Below, in pieces: positions 5,570 through 6,966 of a stretch of DNA of 6,966 nt. The translations under genes and the position numbers were made by a program. How positions within the stretch are numbered: position 1 is the stretch's first letter; every line of letters begins with the position of its first letter. Source of the stretch: Gammaproteobacteria bacterium (GTDB lineage Bacteria > Pseudomonadota > Gammaproteobacteria > Steroidobacterales > Woeseiaceae); NCBI GenBank assembly GCA_003645495.1, contig QNFK01000094.1:1-6966 (forward strand), written 5' to 3'. A model generated the notes under the pieces. That model did not search any database. It saw nothing but the letters and a program-made list of their open reading frames with translations, and was not told the DNA's origin.

Positions 5570-6966
5570 ATGAGTGAAGCGATCCGACTATCCGTATCTG
5601 GCATGAATTGCGCCGGTTGCGTGTCTTCAGTTGAAAAAGCCTTGACTGGAGTTGCAGGCGTGTCGCTCGCGAATGTCAATTTCGCTGAGCATACTGCGAC
5701 GATCGAAGGAGACGTGAGCGCACAGTCACTGGTCGATGCGGTCCGCTCCGCTGGCTATGACGCTGCGGAAATGACCGGCGCTGAAGACGAGTCGGAAAAA
5801 GAGGCAGTAGAGCTGGCCTACTACCGCAAGTTGCTAAAAATGGCCGCATTCGCCGCACTCGTAGGCTTCCCGCAATTCATCTTCGGCATGGCGGGGTACC
5901 TGCCGGGTTTTGAGACCGGCGGCGGACGAGCTTTCTGGCTGGGTATCGGATTGTTGACGCTTGTAGTGCTCGTCTATTCCGGCGGCCATTTTTTCTCCGG
6001 CGCCTGGAAATCAGCTAAAAACCACAATGCCAATATGGACACGCTGATAGCACTCGGTACGGGTACGGCCTGGACATATTCAATGATAATCATCGGCTTT
6101 CCTGACCTGGTGCCGCCGATGGCGCAGCACGCCTACTTTGAAGCAGCAGCGATTATCATCGCGTTCATCAATTTTGGCGCTGCGCTGGAGATGCGTGCTC
6201 GCGGCAAGACTTCCGAAGCAATTAAACGCCTGATCGGACTGCAAGCCAAGACGGCGCGCGTAGTCCGGGAAGGAGTGGAGGTTGATATTCCGATAGAGGA
6301 GGTCGGTCTCGAAGAAACATTGCGGGTCAGGCCGGGTGAACGCATCGCCGTTGATGGTGACATCATTGAGGGCGGTTCCAGTATTGACGAATCAATGCTG
6401 ACCGGTGAACCAATCCCGGTACAAAAGCAGGTTGGTGATGGCGTCAGCGCCGGCACTATCAACAAATCGGGTACCGTTCTATTTAAGGCGAGTCGAATCG
6501 GTAAAGATACTGCGCTTGCACAGATTATTGAGATGGTGCGAACAGCGCAGTCGTCAAAACCAGCCATCGGTCGCCTGGTAGACAAGGTCTCGGCGATATT
6601 TGTGCCCAGCGTGATGATTGTTGCGGTCATCACGTTTCTCGCGTGGATAAACTTCGGTAATGGTGATCAGGTTGTCACGTTCGCAATCGTCGCAACGATG
6701 ACGGTTCTGATCATTGCCTGTCCATGCGCGCTCGGTTTGGCAACACCAATCTCCATCATGGTGGCAGTTGGCAAAGCAGCGGAGTTTGGCATATTGATTC
6801 GTAACGGTGATGCGTTACAGCAAGCAGGTAAACTCGATACGATTGGTCTGGACAAGACCGGCACGGTTACCGAAGGCAAACCCAGTGTGACCTCCCTGGT
6901 AACACTTGATGACTGGTCTGAAGAGAAACTATTGCAGTGGGGAGCCAGCCTCGAACAGGGCTCGGA
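5570..6966 (+). CDS. copA: Copper-exporting P1B-type ATPase CopA (partial, C-terminus beyond window)
   Basis: The first 465 residues of a heavy-metal ATPase are visible, with the frame open to the window end. Such pumps use ATP to export Cu(I) across the inner membrane. One N-terminal HMA domain (about 5-68) carries the metal site MNCAGC (Cys14, Cys17). Membrane helices follow at about 91-110, 121-140, 158-178, 187-206, 340-362 and 368-392, the last containing the transport motif CPC (384-386). The actuator domain has TGE at 278-280. The phosphorylation motif DKTGT is at 428-432 with Asp428. MDTLIALG in helix three and CPCALG favour copper over zinc or cadmium. The helix 7-8 residues that would settle this, and the ATP-binding domain, lie outside. 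The ATG follows GGTGAG at 5555-5560 by nine bases. It is divergent from alkC; no cueR or chaperone gene is visible in the window. Confidence 0.93.
   Translation, partial: MSEAIRLSVSGMNCAGCVSSVEKALTGVAGVSLANVNFAEHTATIEGDVSAQSLVDAVRSAGYDAAEMTGAEDESEKEAVELAYYRKLLKMAAFAALVGFPQFIFGMAGYLPGFETGGGRAFWLGIGLLTLVVLVYSGGHFFSGAWKSAKNHNANMDTLIALGTGTAWTYSMIIIGFPDLVPPMAQHAYFEAAAIIIAFINFGAALEMRARGKTSEAIKRLIGLQAKTARVVREGVEVDIPIEEVGLEETLRVRPGERIAVDGDIIEGGSSIDESMLTGEPIPVQKQVGDGVSAGTINKSGTVLFKASRIGKDTALAQIIEMVRTAQSSKPAIGRLVDKVSAIFVPSVMIVAVITFLAWINFGNGDQVVTFAIVATMTVLIIACPCALGLATPISIMVAVGKAAEFGILIRNGDALQQAGKLDTIGLDKTGTVTEGKPSVTSLVTLDDWSEEKLLQWGASLEQGS

Noticed and set aside
6133..6633. 166-codon minus-strand frame
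   Set aside because: It is antisense to the clear copA reading frame, which has actuator and membrane motifs throughout. It is a codon-bias shadow.

Overview
This is a mid-GC bacterial window that reads as chromosomal DNA of a proteobacterium, most likely a gammaproteobacterium. That assignment is inferred from the closest family matches I recognise (YjaB-like acetyltransferase, AlkC, bacterial arginase, single-HMA CopA) and from palindrome-rich intergenic DNA. No marker gene confirms it. I see no rRNA, tRNA, CRISPR array, transposase or phage gene.

Layout from left to right. 1-264 holds the 3' end of a host-attachment-protein (PF10116-type) gene broken by an in-frame TAA, so it is probably a pseudogene. 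265-937 has no convincing gene but several strong inverted repeats (464-511, 581-603, 616-659) that look like decayed palindromic elements. 938-1366 (+) is a YjaB-like GNAT acetyltransferase, followed directly by a long GC-rich hairpin. 1430-1545 is a small mosaic of inverted and direct repeats. Next come two minus-strand genes: an alpha/beta hydrolase resembling arylformamidase (2112-2981) and, downstream of it, a cupin lipoprotein with a TTG start (1577-1999). The hydrolase is divergent from an arginase gene (3165-4085, +). The arginase converges on alkC (4150-5295, -), a HEAT-like-repeat DNA glycosylase with a C-terminal Ig-like domain. A short intergenic region separates alkC from a divergent copper P-type ATPase (copA, from 5570, +), which runs off the right edge.

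How the genes fit together: this looks like independent housekeeping and accessory genes, not one pathway. The hydrolase and arginase are both amide or guanidine hydrolases of amino-acid catabolism and share a 183-bp divergent intergenic region containing a 10-bp palindrome, so shared control is possible but unproven. AlkC (alkylation repair) and CopA (copper export) also share a divergent intergenic region, with a tandem 11-bp repeat on the copA side that may be an operator. I found no convincing evidence of a new multi-gene system. The least explained parts are the palindrome cluster at 440-660, the repeat mosaic at 1430-1545, and the cupin with an atypical metal site.
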